This document shows, one piece after another, positions 7,292-15,900 of a stretch of 64,000 nt of DNA (the stretch's first letter is position 1; the number at the start of each line of letters is the position of its first letter). The notes beneath the pieces were generated by a model, which was given only the letters and a program-made list of their open reading frames with translations, was not told the DNA's origin and did not search any database. The stretch is taken from positions 2,050,967-2,114,966 of the forward strand of contig NZ_JAYXHS010000001.1 in NCBI RefSeq assembly GCF_036017035.1, read 5' to 3'. The translations under genes and the position numbers were made by a program. The stretch is from Viridibacterium silvisoli (lineage in GTDB: Bacteria; Pseudomonadota; Gammaproteobacteria; Burkholderiales; Rhodocyclaceae).

Positions 7292-9742
7292 TTAGACGGT
7301 CAGGTCTTCGAACGGCTTCTTCAGCTCGGCTTCGCCGGCGCTGGTGCTGCGCTCCAGCCACGGGTCCTTGTAACCCTGCAGCGTGTAGAGCAGGCGTTCG
7401 TAGAGCGCCTTGCGGTTCGGTGCGTCCTCGAGGACCTTGGCCTTGATGTAGTCGAGGCCAACACGTTGCATGTAATGCACTGTGCGCTCGAGGTAGAAGC
7501 CTTCTTCGCGGTAGAGCTGGATGAAGGCGCCGGAGTACTCCATCACCTCGTCATCCGTCTTCACCTTGCAGAAGAACTCGGCGACTTCGGTCTTGATACC
7601 GCCGTTACCGCCCACGTATAGCTCGTAACCGGAATCGACGCCGATCACGCCCACGTCCTTGATGCCGGCTTCCGCGCAGTTACGCGGGCAACCGGAGACG
7701 GCCAGCTTGACCTTGTGCGGGCTGTACATGCCGAACAGCATCTTCTCGAGCTTGACGCCCATGCTCATCGACAGCTGCGTGCCGAAGCGGCAGTGCTCCG
7801 CACCGACGCAGGTCTTCACCGTGCGCAGGCTCTTGCCGTAGGCGTGGCCCGAGACCATGCCGGCTTTCGCCAGGTCGTCCCACATCTTCGGCAGGTCGTC
7901 CTTCTTCACGCCGAGCAAGTCGATGCGCTGACCGCCGGTGACCTTGACGGTCGGCACCTTGTACTTCTCGGCCGCGTCGGCAATCGCACGCAATTCGTTC
8001 GGCGTGGTCAGGCCGCCCCACATACGTGGCACGACGGAGTAGGTGCCGTCCTTCTGGATGTTGGCGTGTGCGCGCTCGTTGATGAAGCGCGATTGCGGAT
8101 CATCGATTGCTTCGTGCGGCCAGCTCGATGTCACGTAGTAGTTGAGTGCAGGGCGGCAGGTTGCGCAACCATTAGGCGTCTTCCAGCCCATCGATTCCAT
8201 GACTTGCGGAATCGAGATCAGGTGCAGATCGACGATGGTCTTGCGTACTTCACCGTGCGAATGATCCGTGCAGCCGCACACCGCCTTGGTGTTCGAATCG
8301 GCAGGCGTGTAGGCGCCACCGATGGTGGAGGCGAGGATCTGTTCGACAAGCCCGGTGCATGAGCCGCAAGAGCTGGAGGCTTTCGTATGTTTGCGTACGT
8401 CTTCGAGTGTGAAGATACCCTTTTCCTTGATTGTCTTGACGATGGTGCCTTTGCACACACCGTTACAACCACAGACTTCAGCAGTGTCGGGGAGGGAAGC
8501 TGCAGAGTTCTGACCCTTGTGACCCACGTCACCCAGGTTGGACTTGCCGAACAGAAGATGGTCGCGGATCTCGTGGATGCCCTGGGCATCTTTCAGCAGC
8601 TGGAAGTACCAGGAGCCATCCACTGTGTCGCCGTACATCACGGCGCCCACGATCTTGTCATTCTTGATGATGACGCGCTTGTAAATGCCCATGCCGGGGT
8701 CGGACAGGATCAGGTCTTCCGTGCCTTCACCGCCCGAGAAGTCGCCGGCGGAGAACACGTCGATGCCGGTGACTTTCAGCTTGGTGCTGGTGACGGAACC
8801 TTGATAACGGCCGATGCCGTACATGGCGAGGTGATTGGCTGCGACCTTGGCTTGCTCGAACAGCGGCGCGACCAGACCGTAGGCGATGCCACGGTGGTTG
8901 GCACATTCGCCGACCGAATAGATGCGCGGGTCGTAGGTCTGCATCGTGTCATTGACGACGATGCCGCGATTGCAGTGCAGGCCGGCCTTCTCTGCCAGTT
9001 CGGTGTTGGGGCGGATACCTGCAGCCATGACCACCAGGTCAGCCGGGATCTCTTCGCCATCCTTGAACTTGACCGACTTCACGCGGCCATCTTCACCACC
9101 GACGAGCTCTGCCGTTTGCGCTGGCAGCTTGAACTTCATGCCCTTGGCTTCGAGTGCCTTCTGCAGCATCAGGCCAGCGGTCTTGTCGAGCTGGCGCTCC
9201 ATGATCCATTCGCCGATGTGCACGATGGTCACATCCATGCCGCGAATGGCGAGGCCGTTGGCCGCTTCGAGGCCGAGCAGGCCGGCGCCGATGACGACAG
9301 CGTGCTTGTGCGTGGCAGCCGTGGCAATCATCGCGTCGGTATCGGCGATGTCGCGATAGGAAATCACGCCCTTCAGGTCCTTGCCGGGAATCGGCAGGAT
9401 GAACGGGTTGGAGCCGGTGGCGATCAGCAGGCGGTCGTATTCGGCTTCGGTGCCGTCGTCGGCGATGACCTTGCGGTTCTTGCGGTCGATCGTCGTGATC
9501 TTCTTGCCGACGCGCAGATCGATGTTGTTGTCCTTGTACCAGTCCAGGTCATTGAGAATGATGTCCTGAATGGTCATTTCGCCGGCGAGCACGGGCGAAA
9601 GGAGAATCCGGTTGTAGTTCGGGTGGGGTTCCGCACCGAAGACAGTGATGTCGTACATGTCCGGAGCGATCTTGAGGATTTCCTCAATCGTACGGACACC
9701 GGCCATGCCGTTGCCAACCATCACGAGCTTGAGCTTGCGCAT
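7292..9742 (-). CDS. nirB: NAD(P)H nitrite reductase large subunit NirB
   Basis: An 816-residue cytoplasmic flavo-sirohaem enzyme that reduces nitrite to ammonium with six electrons from NAD(P)H. The N-terminal 400 residues are a two-dinucleotide FAD/NAD(P) oxidoreductase (VMVGNGMAGVR near the start, VVIGAGLLGLEAA later). BFD-like [2Fe-2S] regions follow (CGCNGVC with SCGSC, then CGC with CATC). The C-terminal sirohaem/[4Fe-4S] domain has C-x5-C (CVGAEHC) and CPRNC. The start is set by an AGAGG ribosome site about 7 bases upstream. First gene of nirB-nirD-PilJ-nasA-kinase, behind a sigma-54-type promoter and an attenuator leader. Confidence 0.96.
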   Translation of the reverse strand: MRKLKLVMVGNGMAGVRTIEEILKIAPDMYDITVFGAEPHPNYNRILLSPVLAGEMTIQDIILNDLDWYKDNNIDLRVGKKITTIDRKNRKVIADDGTEAEYDRLLIATGSNPFILPIPGKDLKGVISYRDIADTDAMIATAATHKHAVVIGAGLLGLEAANGLAIRGMDVTIVHIGEWIMERQLDKTAGLMLQKALEAKGMKFKLPAQTAELVGGEDGRVKSVKFKDGEEIPADLVVMAAGIRPNTELAEKAGLHCNRGIVVNDTMQTYDPRIYSVGECANHRGIAYGLVAPLFEQAKVAANHLAMYGIGRYQGSVTSTKLKVTGIDVFSAGDFSGGEGTEDLILSDPGMGIYKRVIIKNDKIVGAVMYGDTVDGSWYFQLLKDAQGIHEIRDHLLFGKSNLGDVGHKGQNSAASLPDTAEVCGCNGVCKGTIVKTIKEKGIFTLEDVRKHTKASSSCGSCTGLVEQILASTIGGAYTPADSNTKAVCGCTDHSHGEVRKTIVDLHLISIPQVMESMGWKTPNGCATCRPALNYYVTSSWPHEAIDDPQSRFINERAHANIQKDGTYSVVPRMWGGLTTPNELRAIADAAEKYKVPTVKVTGGQRIDLLGVKKDDLPKMWDDLAKAGMVSGHAYGKSLRTVKTCVGAEHCRFGTQLSMSMGVKLEKMLFGMYSPHKVKLAVSGCPRNCAEAGIKDVGVIGVDSGYELYVGGNGGIKTEVAEFFCKVKTDDEVMEYSGAFIQLYREEGFYLERTVHYMQRVGLDYIKAKVLEDAPNRKALYERLLYTLQGYKDPWLERSTSAGEAELKKPFEDLTV

Positions 9743-9755
9743 TTGATACCTCTGT

Positions 9756-9777
9756 AAAAAGCCGGGGTTATCCCCCT
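9756..9777 (-). terminator. Leader terminator immediately upstream of nirB
   Basis: On the minus strand, GGGG-AUAA-CCCC (9775-9764) is followed by GGC and five U residues (9760-9756), ending about 14 bases before the nirB start. The minimal stem is short, but GCUG further upstream can pair with CGGC to extend it. Its position after two ANTAR-type hairpins suggests it is the conditional terminator of a NasT-controlled leader. Confidence 0.55.
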
Positions 9778-9801
9778 GTGAATCGAATTCAGCTCTGACA
9801 G

Positions 9802-9845
9802 AGATCGACGTTGATCCGCAGCTCCCAGCGTCGTTGCTGAAAGCT
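9802..9845 (-). promoter_or_regulatory. Dual-hexaloop ANTAR (NasT-type) target RNA in the nirB leader
   Basis: Two hairpins lie in tandem on the minus strand. The first (9845-9820) pairs AGCUUUCAGC with GCUGGGAGCU (two G-U pairs) around the six-base loop AACGAC. The second (9817-9802) pairs GGAUC with GAUCU around AACGUC. Both loops have the A1 and G4 that define ANTAR-protein targets, and only two bases separate the hairpins. The terminator follows 25 bases later. Known NasT proteins bind such pairs to allow read-through when nitrate or nitrite is present. NasS/NasT genes are not in the window. Confidence 0.7.
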
Positions 9846-9886
9846 AACGTGCCTTTGAAGGCAGGAGTCGCTTATGACGCAGTTAA

Positions 9887-9902
9887 AGCAAAGCCTATGC
9901 CA
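9887..9902 (-). promoter_or_regulatory. Sigma-54 promoter of the nirB operon
   Basis: The minus strand reads TGGCATAGGCTTTGCT, which matches the RpoN consensus TGGCACG-N4-TTGCW with exact -24/-12 spacing. The predicted start is near 9876, about 31 bases before the first ANTAR hairpin, so both leader hairpins and the terminator would be transcribed. Upstream (about 9995-10055) are several GGTGC/GCACC half-sites in inverted pairs that could bind NtrC, but their spacing is not the standard one. Confidence 0.65.
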
Positions 9903-10068
9903 TTCTGCCTGTAGGGGTACTTGGCCCACCCAAGTCATTGACGGCATTGGGTTTGGTTGTGGCTGGCGCCTGGGCTGGGGGAGTAGGGGTAAACGGTGGT
10001 GCGCTGTCGGGGTGCGCTCCGGCACCAGGATGGCGCGACGCTGGTGCGCGCCCCTGGTGGTCACGCAG

Positions 10069-10162
10069 GTCGGAAAGGCGAGGCGCCTTCCGACATCAAA
10101 CGCTCAAGTCGCCTGGGTTGTTTGTAGGTCCGAACCGTCGGAAGGCGCCGCGCTTTTCCGAC
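10069..10162. repeat. REP-like doublet (REPIN/BIME-type) between nirB and glnE
   Basis: Two 26-bp hairpin units in opposite orientation. The first (10069-10094) reads GTCGGAAAGGCG...CGCCTTCCGAC. The second (10137-10162) reads GTCGGAAGGCGC...CGCTTTTCCGAC. About 42 bp separate them. A second pair with the same core is at 30050-30135, so this is a dispersed family. No RAYT transposase is visible in the window. The doublet sits just after the 3' end of glnE and may also act on transcript ends. Confidence 0.75.
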
Positions 10163-10168
10163 CGGCCA

Positions 10169-12853
10169 TCAAAGCAACTCGAACACGCACTGCCACAAAC
10201 GCTCCACGGCCGCGCGCGGTCCGGCGAGGCTGTCGTCGTCGATGCGGCTGTCATGTTCGTTGAGGCGCAAGGCGTGCTGTGCGTGGCGTAGCTGGCGATA
10301 GGCGTTGGCCGCATCGTGGGCGATATCGGCCGGCAGCAGGCCGACGTTGGCAGCCAGCTTGAGCAGGGCGATGTTGCCGCTGTTGGCGGCGAGTTCGGGC
10401 CACTGGTTGGCGAAAGCCAGCACGAGGAACTGCACGAGGAACTCGACGTCGATCAGGCCACCCGCATCGTGCTTGAGCTGGAAGCCCGCGCCCTTGTTGG
10501 CGTGGGCGTCCATCATCTTCTTGCGCATGGCGACCACTTCATCGCGCAGCTTGAAGGTGTCGCGCGGCTGGCACAGCAGTTCGTGACGCAGGCGCTCGAA
10601 GCGCGCGCCCACCTCGCGATTGCCGGCACAGAAGCGGGCGCGCGTGAGCGCCTGGTGCTCCCACACCCAGGCTGAGCCGCGCTGGTATTCCTCGAAAGCT
10701 TCGAGCGAGCTGACCAGCAGGCCCGAGTCGCCATTCGGGCGCAGGCGCAGGTCGGTCTCGAACAGCATGCCGGCGCTGGTGCGGCTGGAAATCCAGGTGT
10801 TGATGCGCTGGGCGAGGCGCGCGTAGACGACTTGCGCTTCCGGATCGGGGTCATCGTGGAGGAACACGATGTCGAGGTCCGAGGCGTAGCCCAGCTCCTT
10901 GCCGCCGAGCTTGCCGTAACCAATGATGGCAAAGCGGTGCTGCTCGGCATGGCGTTTGGTGAGCTTGTTCCAGCATTGCTTGAGGGTCTCCTCGAGCACG
11001 ATGTCGGCCAGCTCGGAGAGCTTGTCCGAGAGGGACTCCACGGTCAGGTCGCCGGCCAGGTCGCGATTGAGCAGGCGGAAAAGCTGCGCGTGATGCGCCT
11101 CGCGCATCAGATCCATCTGGCGCTCGGTGTCATCGCCGAGCGCTTCCAACGTTTGCGACAGCTCAGTGGCGAAACGCGTGCTGTTGGTGTGTTCGCTGAG
11201 GTTGCGGCTGTCGAGCAATTCGTCGAGCAGCACCGGGTGGTGATTCAGGTAATTGGCCGCCCAGCTGGAGGTCGATACCAACTCGACGACGCGCGACAGC
11301 GCCTGCGGGTATTGCTGCAGCAGGGCCAGGTAGGCGGAACGACGGCAGATGGCTTCGAGCAGTTCGATGCTGCGGGTCAGCGCCTGATCGGGGTTCGGGC
11401 GTGCTGCGGCAAGGGCCAGCATGCGCGGCACGATGGCGTCGAGGCGCGAGCGAGCTTCCTCGCTCATCGCGCGATAGCGCGGACCGTCGCGGAAGCTGCG
11501 CAACCGGACGCAGAGTTGCTTTGGGTCGTGATAGCCGAATTGCTCCAGCGCACTGCAGACGCTGTCGGTTTCGCCGTCGGCAGACCACGCATCGACCCGC
11601 ACATTGTCCTGCGCATCTTCCTCTGCCGTCGGCTCAGAGAATACGGCGTCGAAGTGACGGCTGACGATGACGCGGTGGGCGTCGAGGGCGGCCATCAGCG
11701 CCTCGGTGGTTTCGAAGCCCATGGCTGTCGCGACGCGCAGGCGATCGTCCAGAGATGTCGGCAGCATATGGGTTTGTGCATCGTCCAGGTACTGGATACG
11801 GTGCTCGAGGCGGCGCAGGAAGTCGTAGGCGCCGTTGAGTTCGGCCACCGTGTCGTCCGGCATCAGGCCGCGCTGGGCAAGGGCATCGAGTACTTGCAGC
11901 GTGGGGCGTACGCGCAGCCCGGCATCGCGGCCGCCGCGAATCAGCTGGAACACCTGCGCGATGAATTCGATCTCGCGAATGCCACCCGGGCCGAGCTTGA
12001 TGTTGTCGGCCATCTCGCGTCGCGCGACTTCACGGCGGATTTGCGCATGGAGGGCGCGCATGGCGTTGATGGCGCCGAAGTCGAGGTATTTGCGGAATAC
12101 GAAGGGACGCGCGATGGCATCCAGCTCATCATGGCGGGAGCCTGTCAGGGCACGCGCCTTGATCCAGGCATAGCGCTCCCACTCGCGGCCCTGGCTGATG
12201 AAGTAGGTCTCCAGCATGTCGAAGTTGGCCACCAGCGGGCCGGAGTCGCCGTTCGGGCGCAGGCGCATGTCGACACGGAAGACAAAACCTTCGGCATTGA
12301 TCTCGGAGATGGCGGCGATCATGGCGCGGCCGAGCCTGGTGTGGAATTCGAAGGCACCGATCTGGCGCGCGCCGTCGGTCTCGCCATCTTCGGGGTAGAT
12401 GAAGATCAGGTCGATGTCAGAAGAGACATTGAGCTCGCCACCGCCTAGCTTGCCCATGCCGACGACGATCATTGCCTGCTCTTCGCCCTCGGCATTGCGC
12501 GGCAGGCCGTGACGCTCGGCGAGATGCGCCGTCAGTACGCGTTGCGAGGTCTCGACAGCTACTTCGGCCAGCAAGGTCATGGCGCCGGTGACTTCGGGCA
12601 GCGGGGCGAGGCCATTGAGGTCGCGCACCATGGCGTGGGCGTACACGTAGGCCCGCAGGCGGCGCAGGCGCTGGCCCAGATTGGCCTCGGTGAGCACTTC
12701 CTCGTTGAGAAAAGCGAGCAGATCGGCGCGCTCCAGGGGTCGGTCGAGCTGCTTTGCCACGCGCGGTGCGAGCCACGGGCGGGCTGTCAGCTGGGTGAGC
12801 AGGAAGCGGCTGTGTCCGGTGGCGCGGGCAAAGTACTGATCGGTCTGGTTCAT
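10169..12853 (-). CDS. glnE: Glutamine synthetase adenylyltransferase/adenylyl-removing enzyme GlnE
   Basis: An 894-residue bifunctional enzyme that adenylylates and deadenylylates glutamine synthetase in response to PII and glutamine. Two nucleotidyltransferase domains are present. The N-terminal (adenylyl-removing) one has GMGKLGGGELNVSSDIDL, with D146/D148. The C-terminal (adenylylating) one has YGKLGGKELGYASDLDIVF. Helical linker domains lie between and after. Length is normal. It stands alone, divergent from yhdP across 112 bp. Its position beside the nitrite assimilation operon is functionally consistent, but the operons are separate. Confidence 0.96.
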   Translation of the reverse strand: MNQTDQYFARATGHSRFLLTQLTARPWLAPRVAKQLDRPLERADLLAFLNEEVLTEANLGQRLRRLRAYVYAHAMVRDLNGLAPLPEVTGAMTLLAEVAVETSQRVLTAHLAERHGLPRNAEGEEQAMIVVGMGKLGGGELNVSSDIDLIFIYPEDGETDGARQIGAFEFHTRLGRAMIAAISEINAEGFVFRVDMRLRPNGDSGPLVANFDMLETYFISQGREWERYAWIKARALTGSRHDELDAIARPFVFRKYLDFGAINAMRALHAQIRREVARREMADNIKLGPGGIREIEFIAQVFQLIRGGRDAGLRVRPTLQVLDALAQRGLMPDDTVAELNGAYDFLRRLEHRIQYLDDAQTHMLPTSLDDRLRVATAMGFETTEALMAALDAHRVIVSRHFDAVFSEPTAEEDAQDNVRVDAWSADGETDSVCSALEQFGYHDPKQLCVRLRSFRDGPRYRAMSEEARSRLDAIVPRMLALAAARPNPDQALTRSIELLEAICRRSAYLALLQQYPQALSRVVELVSTSSWAANYLNHHPVLLDELLDSRNLSEHTNSTRFATELSQTLEALGDDTERQMDLMREAHHAQLFRLLNRDLAGDLTVESLSDKLSELADIVLEETLKQCWNKLTKRHAEQHRFAIIGYGKLGGKELGYASDLDIVFLHDDPDPEAQVVYARLAQRINTWISSRTSAGMLFETDLRLRPNGDSGLLVSSLEAFEEYQRGSAWVWEHQALTRARFCAGNREVGARFERLRHELLCQPRDTFKLRDEVVAMRKKMMDAHANKGAGFQLKHDAGGLIDVEFLVQFLVLAFANQWPELAANSGNIALLKLAANVGLLPADIAHDAANAYRQLRHAQHALRLNEHDSRIDDDSLAGPRAAVERLWQCVFELL

Positions 12854-12965
12854 GACAGGGTCGAGGTAACAAAGAAGGCTGGGGTCTTCAGTTAGAATTG
12901 CCGTCTGATCAAGTCGGCATGAAGCGGGGCGTTGCAGTCATGGCGAGCCCCGGTCTGCACTTATT

Positions 12966-15900
12966 GTGTCTCGCGAAGCTCCCGATCATCCCACCCCTGC
13001 CGAGCATTCTGCCCCGCCCGCCGGCGACACGCCAGACGTGTCGGCGGTGTCGCCGGCGCGTCGCAGGCACCCGCTGCTGACGACCTGTCTGCATATCGGG
13101 CGCTTCAGTTTGCGCTTGCCGCACATCGCCTGGGCGGTGGTGTGGCGCTGCGTGCTGGTCACCTGGCTGGTGCTGGCGGCCGCTTTCCTGCTGGTGCGCT
13201 ACGTGGCCATGCCGCAGGTGGCCGAGCATCGCGTCGAGATTGCGAGCGCGCTGTCGCAAGCCTTGGGGCTCAAGGTTGAAATCGATGCCTTGCAGGCGCA
13301 GTGGAATGGCTTGCGCCCGGAGTTGCAGATGCGTGGCATGCGCATCTTCGACAAGGAGCAGCGCGTCGCGCTGGCGCTGCCACGGGTCGATGCCGTGGTG
13401 GCATGGAGCTCGCTGTTGCGCTGGCAACTGGAGCTGCAGCGCTTGCGGCTCGATCGGCCCGAGCTGGCCTTGCGTCGCGAAGCCGACGGTACGGTTTTCG
13501 TGGCGGGCATCGCGGTGCGGCTCGACAAGAAACAGGACGACAGCAAGCTTGGCGAACTGCTGCTGAGCCAGCACGAGATCCACATCGACAATGCGCGCGT
13601 GCTCTGGGAAGACCAGGTGCGCAAGGCGCCACCATTGGTCTTCGACAAGCTGTCCTTGTTGCTGCAGAACCGCGGCGATACGCATCGATTCTCCGTTGCG
13701 GCGACGCCGGCGGGTAATCTGTCCGGCCCGATCGACCTGCGTGGCGATCTGCGCGGCGACTGGACGCAGAAGGCGCCACAGACGCTCGCGGACTGGCGCG
13801 GCACGATATACCTCGCACTGGAGCGGACGGATCTGGCCGTGTGGCGGCAGTGGGTGGACTACCCGATTACCGTGCCGCACGGGCGCGGCGCGCTGCGCAC
13901 CTGGCTCAATTTCGAAGGCGCACGCATCGGTGGGCTGACGGCCGACCTGGCGCTCTCCGACGTACAGGTGCGCTTCGCCCCCGATCTGCCCATGCTGTCC
14001 TTGAGGACGGCGTCGGGGCGCGTGCGCCTGGCCGCGCGCGAGAATGATTTTTCCTTCGCGGCCGAACGCCTCGCGCTGACGACTACGGATGGTCTGCAGA
14101 TCGCGCCGACGAAGTTCTCCATGCGCCGTGTCGGTCCGGCAAGCGGCGAGGCTCTCAAGGACAGGACGCGTCGCAAGCCCGGCGGCGAGATCAGTGCCGA
14201 GAAGCTCGACATGCGCGTGCTGGCACAGCTGGCGGCCTACCTGCCTTTCCCGCAGGCAGCACGCAAGACACTGGCGGATGCTGACCCGCAAGGTGAGGTC
14301 TCCCTGCTGCAGGCAAGCTGGGAAGATGCGGATGCAGCGTCTTCCTCCACGCTCCCTTTTGCGCACTTCGACATCGACGCGAGTTTCGACAAGCTCACGC
14401 TCAAACCCGGCGACGGTCATCCCGGTTTCGCACGCCTGTCCGGGCGCGTCACGGGTAGCGATCGCAAGGGCGAGTTCCGCTTCGAGGTGCGCAATGGCGC
14501 GCTGGATCTGCCCGGCATCATGCACGAGTCGCACATCCCGCTCGATGCGCTGGATGCCAACGGCAATTGGGGGCGCGACAACGCTGGCGCGCTGACGGTG
14601 AACGTGGGCAAGTTGCGCGTCGTCAATCGCGACATGCAGAGCGCCGAGTTTTCGGCAGACTGGCGCGCAGCACCGGGCCCGGAAGGCAGTATCGACATGA
14701 CGGGGCGCGTGCAGGGCTTCAAGGCGCCATCGGCGTGGCGCTACATTCCGTCGGTGGTGCCGATCGAGACCAGCGAGTGGCTCAAGCGCGGGCTGACGAC
14801 CGGTACAGGCGAGAACGTGCGGGTGCGCCTGTCGGGCGACCTGGCGAAGTTTCCGTTTCGCAATGATCCCAAAGGCATATTCCGCGTAGAGGGGGGCTTT
14901 GCCGGTATCAATCTGGATTTCGCCGACGGCTGGCCGGTGCTCAACAACCTCACGGGCGAGCTGTTGTTCGACCGCACACGCATGCTGATCAAGTCGCACA
15001 GCGGCAACTATCGCCAGGCGAAGCTGGGCGAGGTGCAGGCCCAGCTTGCCGATCTGACCAATGTGCGTCAGCAGCCGCTGGTGATCAATGGACGCGCCGC
15101 GGGCTCCGGGGCCGATCTGTTGCACTACTTGCAGGCCTCGCCAGTGGCCGAGCATCTGGGCAGCTTCATCCAGGGCATGCGCCAGGAAGGCGAGGGTTCT
15201 CTCGATCTGAAGCTCAGCGTGCCGCTGATGGAGGCGGAGCACACGCGCGTACAAGGCAGCTATCGCTTCGAGAACAGCAAGCTGTCGTTGATCCCGGAAC
15301 TGCCGCCTTTCACACAGGTGCGTGGCGCCGTCGGATTTACCGAGAACGGTATTGCGCCGACGCAGGTGATTGCCGAATTCCTCGGCGGCCAGGTCAATGC
15401 CTCGGGGCGTACCGCAGCCGACGGGACGATCCTGTTCGATGCGAGCGGGCAGATCCCGGTGACGGGGCTGCATCAGTTGATCGACACCCCGGTCTGGAAC
15501 CGGCTGGCTGGCATCACGCCTGTCACGGCGCGCATTGCGATCACCAAGGAGCGTGCTGACGTGACGGTCGACTCCAGCCTGCTCGGCGTCAGTTCGTCCC
15601 TGCCTGCGCCGTTTGCCAAGAGTGCTGATACGCGTCTGCCTTTCGTTTTCAACTGGAGCCTCAGCGATGAGCCCGGTGTCGCCAACAGCAGCCTGCAGGA
15701 TTGGCGCATTTCGCTCGATACGCGGGGGAGTGCGCAGTGGCAGGATCGTTGCGGCAAGGACACCTGCAGCTTCCTGCGCGGCGCGGTGGCGCTCAACGAC
15801 GGTATCAGCTTGCCCACGCGCGGCTTGCGTGTTTCCGGGCGCTTCCAGACGCTCGATGCGGATCAGTGGTTGCCTGTGATACAGGAGGCCATGGAGGGCC

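Noticed and set aside
8387..9757. A 456-codon open frame on the plus strand opposite nirB
   Set aside because: Antisense shadow of the conserved NirB flavoprotein domain; no motifs and no plausible promoter or ribosome site.
9995..10055. GGTGC/GCACC inverted pairs upstream of the nirB promoter as NtrC sites
   Set aside because: The half-sites are right in kind, but the spacing (6 or 14 bases, one pair in reverse order) does not fit the standard GCACC-N5-GGTGC site, so they are mentioned only in passing.
10832..12448. A 538-codon open frame on the plus strand opposite glnE
   Set aside because: Mirror frame of the conserved GlnE gene, with no domain and biased composition.
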